From Glutamicibacter protophormiae (GTDB lineage Bacteria; Actinomycetota; Actinomycetes; Actinomycetales; Micrococcaceae): 64,000 nucleotides of DNA. The notes below the pieces were generated by a model that had not been told where the DNA came from, ran no database searches, and worked only from the letters and a program-made list of their open reading frames with translations. The translations under genes were made by a program, and so were the position numbers. The stretch spans positions 434,001 to 498,000 of the forward strand of contig NZ_BMPH01000001.1 in the NCBI RefSeq assembly GCF_014647495.1, in the 5' to 3' direction. Positions within the stretch are counted from its first letter, which is position 1, and the number at the start of each line of letters is the position of its first letter. Positions 1 to 8,377 of this stretch are shown here, piece by piece.

Positions 1-1182
1 GTTGGCAGCTAATGCATGCCGGGATTCTGAACCGCTGGCATCCTCGCTGGTTACCTTGGCCGCCAACTGCTCGACGAGCACCTCACGGAGCTGGGATCGC
101 GCGGTGTTGTGGTCCAAACCCGATTCGAGGCAGTCCACCGCAGCCGTCCATTGGTCGGGGGAGAGCATGAGCTCATCCCAGGGAGTTTCAATGACCAGAC
201 CCTGTGCGGGAGGCTGTTCGAAAACCCTCACGGCTCGTTCCACGGCATCAACCATGGCGGAGGTCCCCTTGATCCGGCCAATCACCGAGTCGGTTTCCAC
301 CCGGGCACCACCAGCATTCGAAACCATGTTCGAAAGCGTTGACACGAGAACCTCGTCTTCGCCCAAATTCGGCAGGATATCGGAAACATAGGCTGTATAG
401 GAATCATGGGGACTCACCACAAGCACGCGGCCGCCCCGGTTCTTTACCCGCGCATCCGCATGCAGCAGATACGCGGCCCGGTGCAGCGCCACAACGGTCT
501 TGCCCGTCCCCGGCCCACCGTCCACTACGAGGGCTCCGGCCGATGGGCGGCGGATGATCGCATCCTGGTCGCCTTGAATCGTAGCCAGGACATCTTGCAT
601 CTTCCCGGTGCGCTGCTCACCCAGCGAAGCTAGAAACGCCGAATGGTCATCCAGTGAGGTGCTCTCACCCAGACGTTCCAGATCGAATACCTCGTCGAAG
701 TAGCCGGCAATCATCTGCTTGCGCCAGCGATACCTCCTGCGCATCACCAAACCCTGCGGGTTCGCATGGGTCGCAGCAAAAAACGGTTCCGCAGCAGGCG
801 CACGCCAGTCGATCATGAGTGGGCTGCCCTGTTCGTCGCTCAGGCCAAGGCGCCCGATAAAAAGGCGCTCGCCGGTCGTTGTCTGCATGAATCCTAGGCA
901 GTCCTGCGGGCCGAGATGATCCAGTCGCGCCAGCCGTGCACCCAGCGCGCTGACTTCCACGTCCCTCTCCAGGGATTGCTGCAGTACACCCGCCCGGTCA
1001 GTCCCGCGGGTGATGAGTCGATGTCGGGTCTGCGTGCGAAGCTGCTCCGTACGCTGGGCGATTGCGTGCAATCGGTAGTTGTCCGCGTCGAGCGTTGCCG
1101 GGTTCGTCAGTCCTGCCTTGGCGCCGGAGAGGGCGAAGAATTGTTGGACAAATGGATCGGTGGCTATGGGGGTGTCGGGCAT
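1..1182 (-). CDS. helR: HelD/HelR-type RNA polymerase-recycling ATPase, N-terminal 394 residues (runs off window)
   Basis: The reading frame is open from the ATG at 1182 to the window edge, so the C-terminal part is missing. A Walker A motif, GGPGTGKT, lies at about residues 222-229, preceded by a long N-terminal arm (residues 1-200) as in HelD/HelR superfamily 1 helicase-like proteins. These proteins bind RNA polymerase and release stalled or rifamycin-bound enzyme from DNA. The start is supported by GGAGG about 8 bases upstream. About 60 bases upstream of the start is a CTTGCGGCAAG palindrome, the rifamycin-associated element that marks rifampicin-inducible genes in actinobacteria; this supports HelR rather than a generic UvrD helicase. 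Divergent from ileS. Family assignment is fairly sure; drug-inducible protection is inferred. Confidence 0.85.
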   Translation of the reverse strand, partial: MPDTPIATDPFVQQFFALSGAKAGLTNPATLDADNYRLHAIAQRTEQLRTQTRHRLITRGTDRAGVLQQSLERDVEVSALGARLARLDHLGPQDCLGFMQTTTGERLFIGRLGLSDEQGSPLMIDWRAPAAEPFFAATHANPQGLVMRRRYRWRKQMIAGYFDEVFDLERLGESTSLDDHSAFLASLGEQRTGKMQDVLATIQGDQDAIIRRPSAGALVVDGGPGTGKTVVALHRAAYLLHADARVKNRGGRVLVVSPHDSYTAYVSDILPNLGEDEVLVSTLSNMVSNAGGARVETDSVIGRIKGTSAMVDAVERAVRVFEQPPAQGLVIETPWDELMLSPDQWTAAVDCLESGLDHNTARSQLREVLVEQLAAKVTSEDASGSESRHALAAN

Positions 1183-1242
1183 TTGGGGCCTCCGGAAATG
1201 ACGTCAGACTAGCGGTGCAAGCATTGACTATGCGCCTCGCCC

Positions 1243-1262
1243 GGGGCCTTGCGGCAAGAGGG
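1243..1262 (-). promoter_or_regulatory. Rifamycin-associated element (RAE) upstream of helR
   Basis: The core CTTGCGGCAAG is a perfect 11-bp palindrome with G-rich flanks, matching the actinobacterial RAE known upstream of rifampicin-induced genes. It sits 61 bases upstream of the helR ATG, in the -35 region of a plausible promoter whose -10 would be CATAGT on the minus strand. Seen directly; function follows from published RAE genes. Confidence 0.75.
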
Positions 1263-1401
1263 TGTCCAGGGGCTATCCTGAAAATGAGGCTTGTGGGAAC
1301 TTTCCTGCTTGCCCTGTCGAAGAGCGACTCAATTCTCCGAATTGTGCATGCTGGAGGTGTGACGGTGCGCTCACTGCGCACATTGCTGTGCGCCGGGAAT
1401 T

Positions 1402-1428
1402 TTCACAGTGCCCAAGTCGCGATACGAT
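1402..1428 (+). promoter_or_regulatory. Likely ileS promoter
   Basis: A TTCACA-like -35 (1402-1407) and TACGAT -10 (1423-1428) are separated by about 15-16 bases. Transcription would start near 1435, just before the first T-box helix. The spacing is short, so this is a moderate-quality prediction. Confidence 0.4.
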
Positions 1429-1434
1429 GGATGA

Positions 1435-1671
1435 ATCATGACTTTGAACCGGCCATCACCGGGGAGTCGTCGGAAGAACAGCGTTGGTCGATCACGTTCG
1501 TCTCACGCCCAGTAGAGCCGGCCGGGTCCAGCCCGTCACAGCTGAAGAGAAGCGATGTCCCGCCGGTGCTCACAGCATCGGGCGGGGGATAAGCGGGGTG
1601 GTACCGCGGCGCATGCGTCGTCCTCGTAGGCAAGGATTTATCGACCCTACGCTTGAAGGACGGCCAAAGCG
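1435..1671 (+). promoter_or_regulatory. Translational T-box riboswitch controlling ileS
   Basis: Three T-box hallmarks are visible. (1) A very short stem I, CCGG (1449-1452) pairing with CCGG (1459-1462), has a six-base loop containing ATC (1455-1457), the isoleucine specifier codon. (2) The T-box sequence GGGTGGTACCGCGG (1596-1609) contains UGGU, able to pair with the uncharged tRNA-Ile 3' end ACCA. (3) A final hairpin pairs CGTCCT (1619-1624) with AGGACG (1657-1662) and GTAGG (1626-1630) with CCTAC (1646-1650). This buries the ileS Shine-Dalgarno (1655-1660), with no U-run after it. This is the ultrashort-stem-I, translation-regulating T-box class of Actinobacteria: uncharged tRNA-Ile should free the ribosome-binding site. 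Confidence 0.88.
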
Positions 1672-4600
1672 ATGAGCTTCTACCCGAAGGTCACTACTGA
1701 CCCAACCGGTTCGACCCCGGCTTCGCCGCGTTTCCCAGACATTGAGAAACGCGTGCTCGACTACTGGAAAAATGACAACACTTTCCAGGCCTCCATCGAC
1801 CAGCGTGAGGGCGAAGAATTCGTTTTCTACGACGGACCTCCCTTCGCCAACGGCCTGCCGCACTACGGCCACCTGCTGACCGGCTACGTCAAGGACCTGG
1901 TCGCCCGCTACCAGACCCAGCGCGGAAAGCGCGTGGAGCGCCGCTTCGGCTGGGACACCCACGGCCTGCCGGCCGAGCTGGAGGCCATGAAGCAGCTGGG
2001 CATGAACGACAAGCAGCACATCCTGGAGATGGGCATCGACAAGTTCAACGACGCCTGCCGCACCTCCGTGATGAAGTACGCCGACGAATGGCAGAACTAC
2101 GTCACCCGTCAGGCCCGCTGGGTGGACTTCGAGAACGACTACAAGACCCTGAATGTCGAGTACATGGAGTCGGTCATCTGGGCCTTCAAGCAGCTGAGCG
2201 ACAAGGGGCTGACCTACCAGGGCTTCCGCGTGCTCCCGTACTGCTGGAAGGACGAGACCCCGCTGTCCAACCACGAGCTGCGCATGGACGACGACGTCTA
2301 CAAGGACCGCCAGGACCAGACCGTCACCGTGGGCTTCACCATCCTCGCCGGCGAGAACCCGGTCTCGGCCGAGCTGGCCGGCGTGCAGGCCCTGGCCTGG
2401 ACGACCACCCCGTGGACCCTGCCGACCAACGAGGCGCTGGCCGTGCACCCGGACGTCGAATACGTCGTGGTTCCCTCAGGCGAGAAGGGCGTGAAGGCCT
2501 CCGAGGCCGCCGGCCCGTTCCTGCTGGCCAAGGACCTGCTGGGTTCCTACGCCAAGGACCTGGGCTACAAGGACGCCAAGGCCGCCGCCGCAGCCATCAC
2601 CGCCAGCTACACCGGCGCGCAGCTGGCCGGCGTGCGCTATGCGCCGCTGTGGGACACCTACACCGATACCGAGAAGTACGGCACCGACAACGCCTGGCAG
2701 ATCCTCACCGCCGACTACGTCACCACCGCGGACGGCACCGGACTGGTCCACCAGGCACCCGCCTACGGCGAGGAAGACCAGAAGGTCTGCGAAGCCCACG
2801 GCATCCCGGTAATCCTCTCCGTGGACGAGGGCGCCAAGTTCCTGCCCGTCTTCACCGGCGGCCCGCTGAACGACATCGCCGGCGTGCAGGTCTTCGAAGC
2901 CAACAAGACCATCACCAACGTGCTCAAGGCCGACGGCCGCCTGGTCAAGCAGGCCTCCTACGAGCACTCCTACCCGCATTGCTGGCGCTGCCGCACCCCG
3001 CTGATCTACCGCGCGATCTCCTCCTGGTACGTCGAGGTCACCAAGATCAAGGACCGCATGCTGGAGTTGAACGAGCAGATCAACTGGATCCCGGGCAACG
3101 TGAAGCACGGCCAGTTCGGCAAGTGGCTGGAGAACGCCCGCGACTGGTCGATCTCCCGCAACCGCTTCTGGGGCTCCCCGATCCCGGTCTGGGAATGCGA
3201 CGGCGTGGAGTGCGAGCACCGCGAGGTCTTCGGGTCGCTGGACGAGCTGAAGAACTTCTTCGGCCGCCTGCCGCTGAACCACGACGGCGAACCCGACCTG
3301 CACCGCCCGTTCATCGACGAGCTGACCGCCGCCCACGAGGGCTGCGCCGCCGGCGGCACCCTGCGCCGCGTCGAGGACGTGCTGGATGTCTGGTTCGACT
3401 CCGGCTCGATGCCCTACGCCCAGGTGCACTACCCGTTCGAGAACCGCGAATGGTTCGACGGCGGGCACAACCCGGCGGACTTCATCGTGGAGTACATCGG
3501 CCAGACCCGCGGCTGGTTCTACACCATGCACATCCTGGCCACCGCGCTGTTCGACCGCCCGGCCTACACCAACGTGATCTCCCACGGCATCGTGCTCGGC
3601 AGCGACGGGCAGAAGATGTCCAAGTCCCTGCAGAACTACCCGAACGTCACCGAGGTCCTGGACCGCGACGGCTCCGACGCGATGCGCTGGTTCCTGATGG
3701 CCAGCCCGATCCTGCGCGGCGGCAACCTGATCGTCACCGAACAGGGCATCCGCGAGGGCGTGCGCCAGGTGCTGCTGCCGCTGTGGAACGTGTGGCACTT
3801 CTTCAACCTCTACACCAACGCCGCGAACAACGGCGCCGGCTACGAGGCGAAGTTCTCCACCGCTTCCACCGACCCGCTGGATCAGTACATGCTGGCCGCC
3901 ACCGGCCAGCTGGTGCGCGAGGTCACCGAGGCGCTGGATTCCTATGAGGTCTCCGACGCCACCGAGGCAGTGCGCCGCTACATGGACACGCTGACCAACT
4001 GGTACGTGCGCCGCAGCCGCCAGCGCTTCTTCGATGAGGACACCCAGGCCTTCGACACCCTGTACACCGCCTTGGAAACCCTGGTGAAGGTCACCGCCTC
4101 CCTGCTGCCGCTGGCCAGCGAGGAGATCTACCGCGGGTTGACCGGGCAGCGCTCGGTGCACCTGACCGACTGGCCGGATGCCAACGACTTCCCGACCGAC
4201 ACCTCGGCGCTGGAAGCCATGGAAACCACCCGCAAGATCTGCTCGGTGGGCTCCTCGCTGCGCAAGGCCAAGAACCTGCGGGTGCGCCTGCCCTTGGCCG
4301 AGCTGAAGATCGTGCTCACCGATGCCGCTGGGCTGTCCGGCACCTACGAGTCGATCATCAAGGACGAACTGAACCTGAAATCGGTCACCTTGATCGACGC
4401 GGCCGGCGTGGACGCCGCCAGCTACGGCATCAGCCAGCAGCTGGTCGTCAACGCCCGCGCCGCCGGCCCGCGCCTGGGCAAGAACGTGCAGCAGGCCATC
4501 AAGGGCGCCAAGTCCGGTGACTGGTCCGTCACCGACGGCGTGGTCACCGCCGGCGGCCTGGAACTCGCCGCCGGGGAATACACCCTGGACACCGTGGTGG

Positions 4601-4923
4601 ACGAAGCGGCGGACATCGCCGCGGCGGTCATCGACGGCGGCTTCCTGGTGCTGGACACCGAGGTCACCGACGAGCTGGCCGCCGAAGGCGCCGCCCGCGA
4701 CATGATCCGCTCCATCCAGTCCGCCCGCAAGGACGCGGACCTGCAGGTCTCGGATCGCATCCGCACCGTGGTCACCGCCAAGGCAGAGGTCATCGCTGCG
4801 CTGGAAGCCAACCGCGAGCTGGTGGCCGGGGAGACGCTGACCGCGCAGCTGGAGCTGCTCGTGGACGACTCGGTCGAATCCGAACAAGTCACCGTCGTCG
4901 TCATGCAGGACGCAGCCAAGTGA
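1672..4923 (+). CDS. ileS: Isoleucyl-tRNA synthetase
   Basis: Charges tRNA-Ile with isoleucine in the cytoplasm, with editing of mischarged valine. The 1083-residue length is normal for the actinobacterial ABC-type enzyme. The HIGH-type motif appears as PFANGLPHYGH near residues 56-66 and the KMSKS loop as DGQKMSKSLQ near 645-655. The aromatic-rich editing domain lies between them and the anticodon-binding domain after about residue 700. The ATG at 1672 follows GAAGGA, the site sequestered by the T-box hairpin, so expression should rise when isoleucine is short. The 3' end overlaps folC by four bases (GTGA), indicating translational coupling. Confidence 0.97.
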   Translation: MSFYPKVTTDPTGSTPASPRFPDIEKRVLDYWKNDNTFQASIDQREGEEFVFYDGPPFANGLPHYGHLLTGYVKDLVARYQTQRGKRVERRFGWDTHGLPAELEAMKQLGMNDKQHILEMGIDKFNDACRTSVMKYADEWQNYVTRQARWVDFENDYKTLNVEYMESVIWAFKQLSDKGLTYQGFRVLPYCWKDETPLSNHELRMDDDVYKDRQDQTVTVGFTILAGENPVSAELAGVQALAWTTTPWTLPTNEALAVHPDVEYVVVPSGEKGVKASEAAGPFLLAKDLLGSYAKDLGYKDAKAAAAAITASYTGAQLAGVRYAPLWDTYTDTEKYGTDNAWQILTADYVTTADGTGLVHQAPAYGEEDQKVCEAHGIPVILSVDEGAKFLPVFTGGPLNDIAGVQVFEANKTITNVLKADGRLVKQASYEHSYPHCWRCRTPLIYRAISSWYVEVTKIKDRMLELNEQINWIPGNVKHGQFGKWLENARDWSISRNRFWGSPIPVWECDGVECEHREVFGSLDELKNFFGRLPLNHDGEPDLHRPFIDELTAAHEGCAAGGTLRRVEDVLDVWFDSGSMPYAQVHYPFENREWFDGGHNPADFIVEYIGQTRGWFYTMHILATALFDRPAYTNVISHGIVLGSDGQKMSKSLQNYPNVTEVLDRDGSDAMRWFLMASPILRGGNLIVTEQGIREGVRQVLLPLWNVWHFFNLYTNAANNGAGYEAKFSTASTDPLDQYMLAATGQLVREVTEALDSYEVSDATEAVRRYMDTLTNWYVRRSRQRFFDEDTQAFDTLYTALETLVKVTASLLPLASEEIYRGLTGQRSVHLTDWPDANDFPTDTSALEAMETTRKICSVGSSLRKAKNLRVRLPLAELKIVLTDAAGLSGTYESIIKDELNLKSVTLIDAAGVDAASYGISQQLVVNARAAGPRLGKNVQQAIKGAKSGDWSVTDGVVTAGGLELAAGEYTLDTVVDEAADIAAAVIDGGFLVLDTEVTDELAAEGAARDMIRSIQSARKDADLQVSDRIRTVVTAKAEVIAALEANRELVAGETLTAQLELLVDDSVESEQVTVVVMQDAAK

Positions 4924-6269
4924 GCGACCTGAACCGCGTCTACCGCGAACTGCTGGACCGCGCGCCGGAGAACAAGATGGAACCGCGCATGGAACCGATG
5001 TTCCGCGCCATGGAGATCCTCGGTGAGCCGCAGAAGGCCTGCCCGGTCATCCACATCACCGGCACCAACGGCAAGACCTCGACGGCCCGCATGATCGAGT
5101 CCCTGCTGCGCGCGCATGATCTGCGCACCGGCCGCTACTCCTCGCCGCACCTGGTCTCCGTGACCGAGCGCATCAGCGTGGACGGCGAACCGGTCGCGGA
5201 CGAGACCTTCGTGCGCGTCTGGGACGAGATCAGCCCCTTCCTGGAGATCGTCGACGCGGAGCTGGACGAGCGCGGGGAAACCCGCCTGACCTACTTCGAG
5301 GCCGTCACCATCCTGGCCTTCGCGGTCTTCGCGGAGGCCCCGGTGGACGTGGTGGTCCTGGAGGTGGGCCTGGGCGGCATCACCGATGCCACCAACGTGG
5401 CGGACGGCGACGTTTCGGTGGTCACCCCGATCTCGCTGGACCACACCGACCTGCTGGGCGACACCACCGAGCTGATCGCCCAGGAAAAGGTGGGCATCCT
5501 GAAGCCCGGCGGCTACCTGGTCTCCTCGGTGCAGCCGGTGGACGCCGCCGACGTGCTGCTGGCCCGCGCCCGCGAGCTGGAGGTGCCCATGGCCTTCGAG
5601 TCCCTGGACTTCAAGCTGCTGGACCGCCAGGTTGCCGTGGGCGGACAGCTGCTGGCCATCCAGGGCCAGGCCGCGACCTACGAGGAGATCTTCCTGCCGC
5701 TGTTCGGCGCCCACCAGGCGCAGAACGCCGCCGTGGCGCTGGCCGCCGTGGAAGCATTCCTGGGTGGGGGCGAGCGCGAGCTGAACGCGGACCTGGTCCG
5801 CGAGGGCTTCGCCGAAACCTCCAGCCCGGGCCGCCTGGAACTGGTGCGCACCGCGCCGAGCATCCTGGTGGACGCCGGGCACAACCCGGACGGCATCCGC
5901 GTCTCGGCCGAGGCCATCCGCGAATCCTTCGGCTTCTCCCGGCTGGTGCTCATGGTGGGCATCCTGCAGGAAAAGGACGCCGAAGCCATGCTCTACACCA
6001 TGCGCGAGGAGTACGGCGACCTGGTCGAGGACCTGTGCATCACCCAGTCGTCCTCGCCACGGGCCATCCCAGCCGGGGAACTGGCCAACATGGCGCTGGC
6101 CGCCGGCTGGCCCGAAGAGGACATCCACGTCACCGAAGACCTGGAAGACGCCATCGAATGGTCCGTGGGGCGGGCCGAGGCAGGCAACGACCTGTCCGGC
6201 GGCGTGCTGGTGACCGGCTCGATTACACTGGTGGGCGAGATTACGACACTGCTCAAGGGAGGAGCCTAA
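4920..6269 (+). CDS. folC: Dihydrofolate synthase / folylpolyglutamate synthase
   Basis: Bifunctional Mur-ligase-family enzyme that joins glutamate to dihydropteroate and extends polyglutamate tails on folates, using ATP. The P-loop is visible as ITGTNGKTST at residues 46-55, followed by the characteristic SSPHL segment and, later, the VDAGHNPDG motif of the C-terminal domain. Length 449 residues, typical. The GTG start at 4920 overlaps the ileS stop (GTGA). The stop TAA shares its last A with the ATG of the next gene, so ileS-folC-DUF4233 form one tightly coupled operon. Confidence 0.95.
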   Translation: MSDLNRVYRELLDRAPENKMEPRMEPMFRAMEILGEPQKACPVIHITGTNGKTSTARMIESLLRAHDLRTGRYSSPHLVSVTERISVDGEPVADETFVRVWDEISPFLEIVDAELDERGETRLTYFEAVTILAFAVFAEAPVDVVVLEVGLGGITDATNVADGDVSVVTPISLDHTDLLGDTTELIAQEKVGILKPGGYLVSSVQPVDAADVLLARARELEVPMAFESLDFKLLDRQVAVGGQLLAIQGQAATYEEIFLPLFGAHQAQNAAVALAAVEAFLGGGERELNADLVREGFAETSSPGRLELVRTAPSILVDAGHNPDGIRVSAEAIRESFGFSRLVLMVGILQEKDAEAMLYTMREEYGDLVEDLCITQSSSPRAIPAGELANMALAAGWPEEDIHVTEDLEDAIEWSVGRAEAGNDLSGGVLVTGSITLVGEITTLLKGGA

Positions 6270-6700
6270 TGGCCAAGCTGACCCGCGCCCAGCGCGAGTG
6301 GCGCCCGGGCATGCAGAAAAAGCAGCGCTCGGTTAAAACGATGTTCGCCTCCACCGTCCTGGTCTGCGAGGCGCTGTTGGCGGTGTTCGTCACGCTGGCG
6401 GCCTTCGGGCTCAAGCGCGGTGAACCGGCGGTGGTCCTCGGCCTGGGTGCCGCCATCGCGGTGCTGTGCATCGTGAACTGCGCGCTGCTGACCAAGAAAA
6501 TCGGTTTCATCATCGGCTGGGCCCTGCAGGTGGTGTTCTTCCTCAGCGGCTTCATCCTGGTGGATATGTTCTACCTGGCCAGCGCCTTCGCGCTGTGCTG
6601 GTGGTACGCGCTGTCCAAGGGCGAAAGCATGGACCGCGACAACGCCAAGCGAGCCGCGGCCCAGGAAGCCTGGGACCAGGCGCACCCCGAACAGGCCTAG
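6269..6700 (+). CDS. DUF4233 integral membrane protein
   Basis: A 143-residue protein with four predicted membrane segments (roughly residues 26-46, 54-72, 76-96 and 98-115), a basic N-terminus and a charged C-terminal tail. It matches the DUF4233 family, conserved between folC and ndk in Actinobacteria; no molecular function is established. The ATG at 6269 overlaps the folC stop by one base and follows AAGGGAGG, a strong ribosome-binding site. An in-frame upstream extension into folC is open but is not supported by a better start. Confidence 0.85.
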   Translation: MAKLTRAQREWRPGMQKKQRSVKTMFASTVLVCEALLAVFVTLAAFGLKRGEPAVVLGLGAAIAVLCIVNCALLTKKIGFIIGWALQVVFFLSGFILVDMFYLASAFALCWWYALSKGESMDRDNAKRAAAQEAWDQAHPEQA

Positions 6701-6748
6701 TCCAGTTCACCCACGAAGTTTCATCCACCGATACGAAGAGGTAGTCAC

Positions 6749-7165
6749 ATGACTGAACGTACCCTGATCCTGGTCAAGCCGGACGGCGTCAAGCGCGGCT
6801 TGACCGGCCAGATCATCGCCCGCATCGAAGCCAAGGGCTACACCATCGCCGAGCTGAAGCAGGTCTCCGCGACCCGCGAACTGCTCGCCCAGCACTACGC
6901 CGAGCACGAAGGCAAGCCGTTCTACGAGCCGCTGGTCGAGTTCATGCTCTCCGGCCCGGTGGTCGCCATCGTCGCCGAGGGCCATGCGGTCATCACCGGC
7001 TTCCGTTCGCTGGCAGGCACCACTGACCCGACCACTGCCGCTCCGGGCACCATCCGCGGCGATCTGGGCCGCGACTGGGGCCTGAAGGTTCAGCAGAACC
7101 TGGTCCACGGCTCGGACTCGCCGGAGTCCGCCGCCCGTGAGATCGGCATCTGGTTCGGCAACTAG
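6749..7165 (+). CDS. ndk: Nucleoside diphosphate kinase
   Basis: Transfers the gamma phosphate from ATP to NDPs through a phosphohistidine. At 138 residues it has the family length. The N-terminal [13 protein letters not shown] and the active-site segment NLVHGSDS (catalytic His at about residue 118) are both present. A GAGG ribosome-binding site precedes the ATG. It sits 48 bases after DUF4233 and is followed directly by a strong hairpin, which probably ends the ileS-ndk transcription unit. Confidence 0.97.
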   Translation: MTERTLILVKPDGVKRGLTGQIIARIEAKGYTIAELKQVSATRELLAQHYAEHEGKPFYEPLVEFMLSGPVVAIVAEGHAVITGFRSLAGTTDPTTAAPGTIRGDLGRDWGLKVQQNLVHGSDSPESAAREIGIWFGN

Positions 7166-7171
7166 CCGATG

Positions 7172-7219
7172 AAGCGCAGAATCCCAGGGACCCTTCGGGG
7201 TCCCTGGGATTCTGCGCTT
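7172..7219. terminator. Strong 22-bp perfect hairpin, probably bidirectional terminator
   Basis: Positions 7172-7193 are perfectly complementary to 7198-7219 around a TTCG tetraloop. It lies between ndk (plus) and the Phd-like gene (minus), so it can serve both. It lacks a long U-run, as is common for actinobacterial terminators. Confidence 0.75.
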
Positions 7220-7230
7220 AAAGGGAAAGC

Positions 7231-7452
7231 CTACAACCAGCCGTCGAGATTGTTGTTGGCGCCGGGAGGAGAAGCTGCCAGCGTCGGGGCCGGGTGGCCA
7301 CCTGTGCTGATGGAATCGAAGTCGTCCTTTGAGATCAGGACCACCGATTCATGGTTTGCGCCCTGGACGGTGATGACCTGGTGGCTGGTCGCCACGTTGT
7401 CCAATAGGTGCGGGAAATTCTGTAGGGCTTCTTCATAGCTGAAATTCAGCAT
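7231..7452 (-). CDS. Orphan Phd/YefM-like antitoxin-type protein
   Basis: A 73-residue protein. Its segment VLISKDDFDSI and the preceding VITVQGANHESV resemble the N-terminal DNA-binding fold of Phd/YefM antitoxins (typically ...V.ITR.G.P.AVLVS..DY..L). No toxin gene (Doc, YoeB or PIN) lies next to it: downstream is the ndk terminator and upstream is a broken GNAT. The C-terminus is short and low in complexity. It may be a solitary transcription factor, a remnant of a toxin-antitoxin pair, or an immunity-type antitoxin. The assignment rests on motif resemblance only. Confidence 0.5.
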   Translation of the reverse strand: MLNFSYEEALQNFPHLLDNVATSHQVITVQGANHESVVLISKDDFDSISTGGHPAPTLAASPPGANNNLDGWL

Positions 7453-7723
7453 GCAGATTCCTCCTGGGGGTTATGTGCTCAAAGCGTCGAGGATGGGGCG
7501 ATGCCCACACCGTGGATGGGGGTCCACGGTACTAAACGGCCGGGTGGCCATCCGGGGGACGAGGGGTCTTCGCATCGCTCCAGGTAATTCACATGAGTCA
7601 CATTAAACACACAAACATCGGGCAATACAATCTTCAGCATCATTTTGTGACACGGATTGATGAATTCGTGGAGTCCCGCCGCCGGCATCGAAGTCCCGGG
7701 CCGCCCGGGGTTGCGGGCCGAGG

Positions 7724-8253
7724 CTAGTCGGAGGAGAGTCTGGCGTGCAGCAGCGAGTCCCGGCGCCCGGAAGCCGTTCGCTTGTGGCCGCGCAGCAGTC
7801 CCTCGTAACTGAATCCCGATTTTTCGAGCACCCTGCGCGAGGCTGTGTTCTGAGGGGCGCAGGTGGCTTCAGTGCGTTGCAGGCCCAAGGTTGCGAAACC
7901 CAGCCAAGCAGCATTCCGGCAACGATCGTTGCGTACCCCCGGCCCCAGTGACGGCTGTTCAGGACGTAGCCCAGCTCTCCACAGGCGTGTTGTTCGCTAG
8001 TGGTCCAGACGGCTCCCGCGCCGATGACATCGCTGTCCAGGGCGGCCGCAAGGTTGAAGGCGCCCGGAGCGGAGGCCCTGGCCTCGTTGATGAACGCCTC
8101 GGAGTCGGACCGGGAGTTGGGGCCCCAATCGACGTACCGGCAGACCAGCGGATCCGCGGTGTAGGCATGCACGGCATCGACGTCCTGCTGGCTGAAGCTG
8201 CGCAGGGCAAGGCGCGTGCCATCGTGCAGCCTGTGCTCGATGATCTGTTTCAT
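7724..8253 (-). pseudogene. GNAT-family N-acetyltransferase with a single-base frameshift
   Basis: Residues from the ATG at 8253 follow the RimJ/RimL-type GNAT pattern, with the acetyl-CoA loop at RHWGRGYAT. After LLGW the frame is lost at the CCC run 7899-7901 (GGG in the coding sense). Restoring one G gives an uninterrupted continuation, GFATLGLQRTEATCAPQN..ASRRVLEKSGF, ending at the TAG at 7724-7726, which is the expected C-terminal half of the family (176 residues in total). The lesion is therefore a recent one-base deletion in a G run or a sequencing error; the unshifted frame reads on to 7603 with non-GNAT sequence. Confidence 0.8.
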
Positions 8254-8377
8254 GCGGTTCCCGATGTCCCTTTCGGCGGCGGACAGCGTGCTGCGGGCAC
8301 CCGGTGGAAAGCAAGGGGCCCAGCTCCCGGATGGTGGAAGCTGGACCCCTGAACGTGCATCGGCGGGTGGTGCGGAC

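Noticed and set aside
2476-4887. An 803-codon minus-strand frame antisense to ileS, and similar long antisense frames at 4422-6128, 13137-14648 and 37184-38914
   Set aside because: They lie opposite well-recognised genes in the frame that mirrors their codon bias, have Val/Gly/Gln-rich low-complexity translations and match no family.
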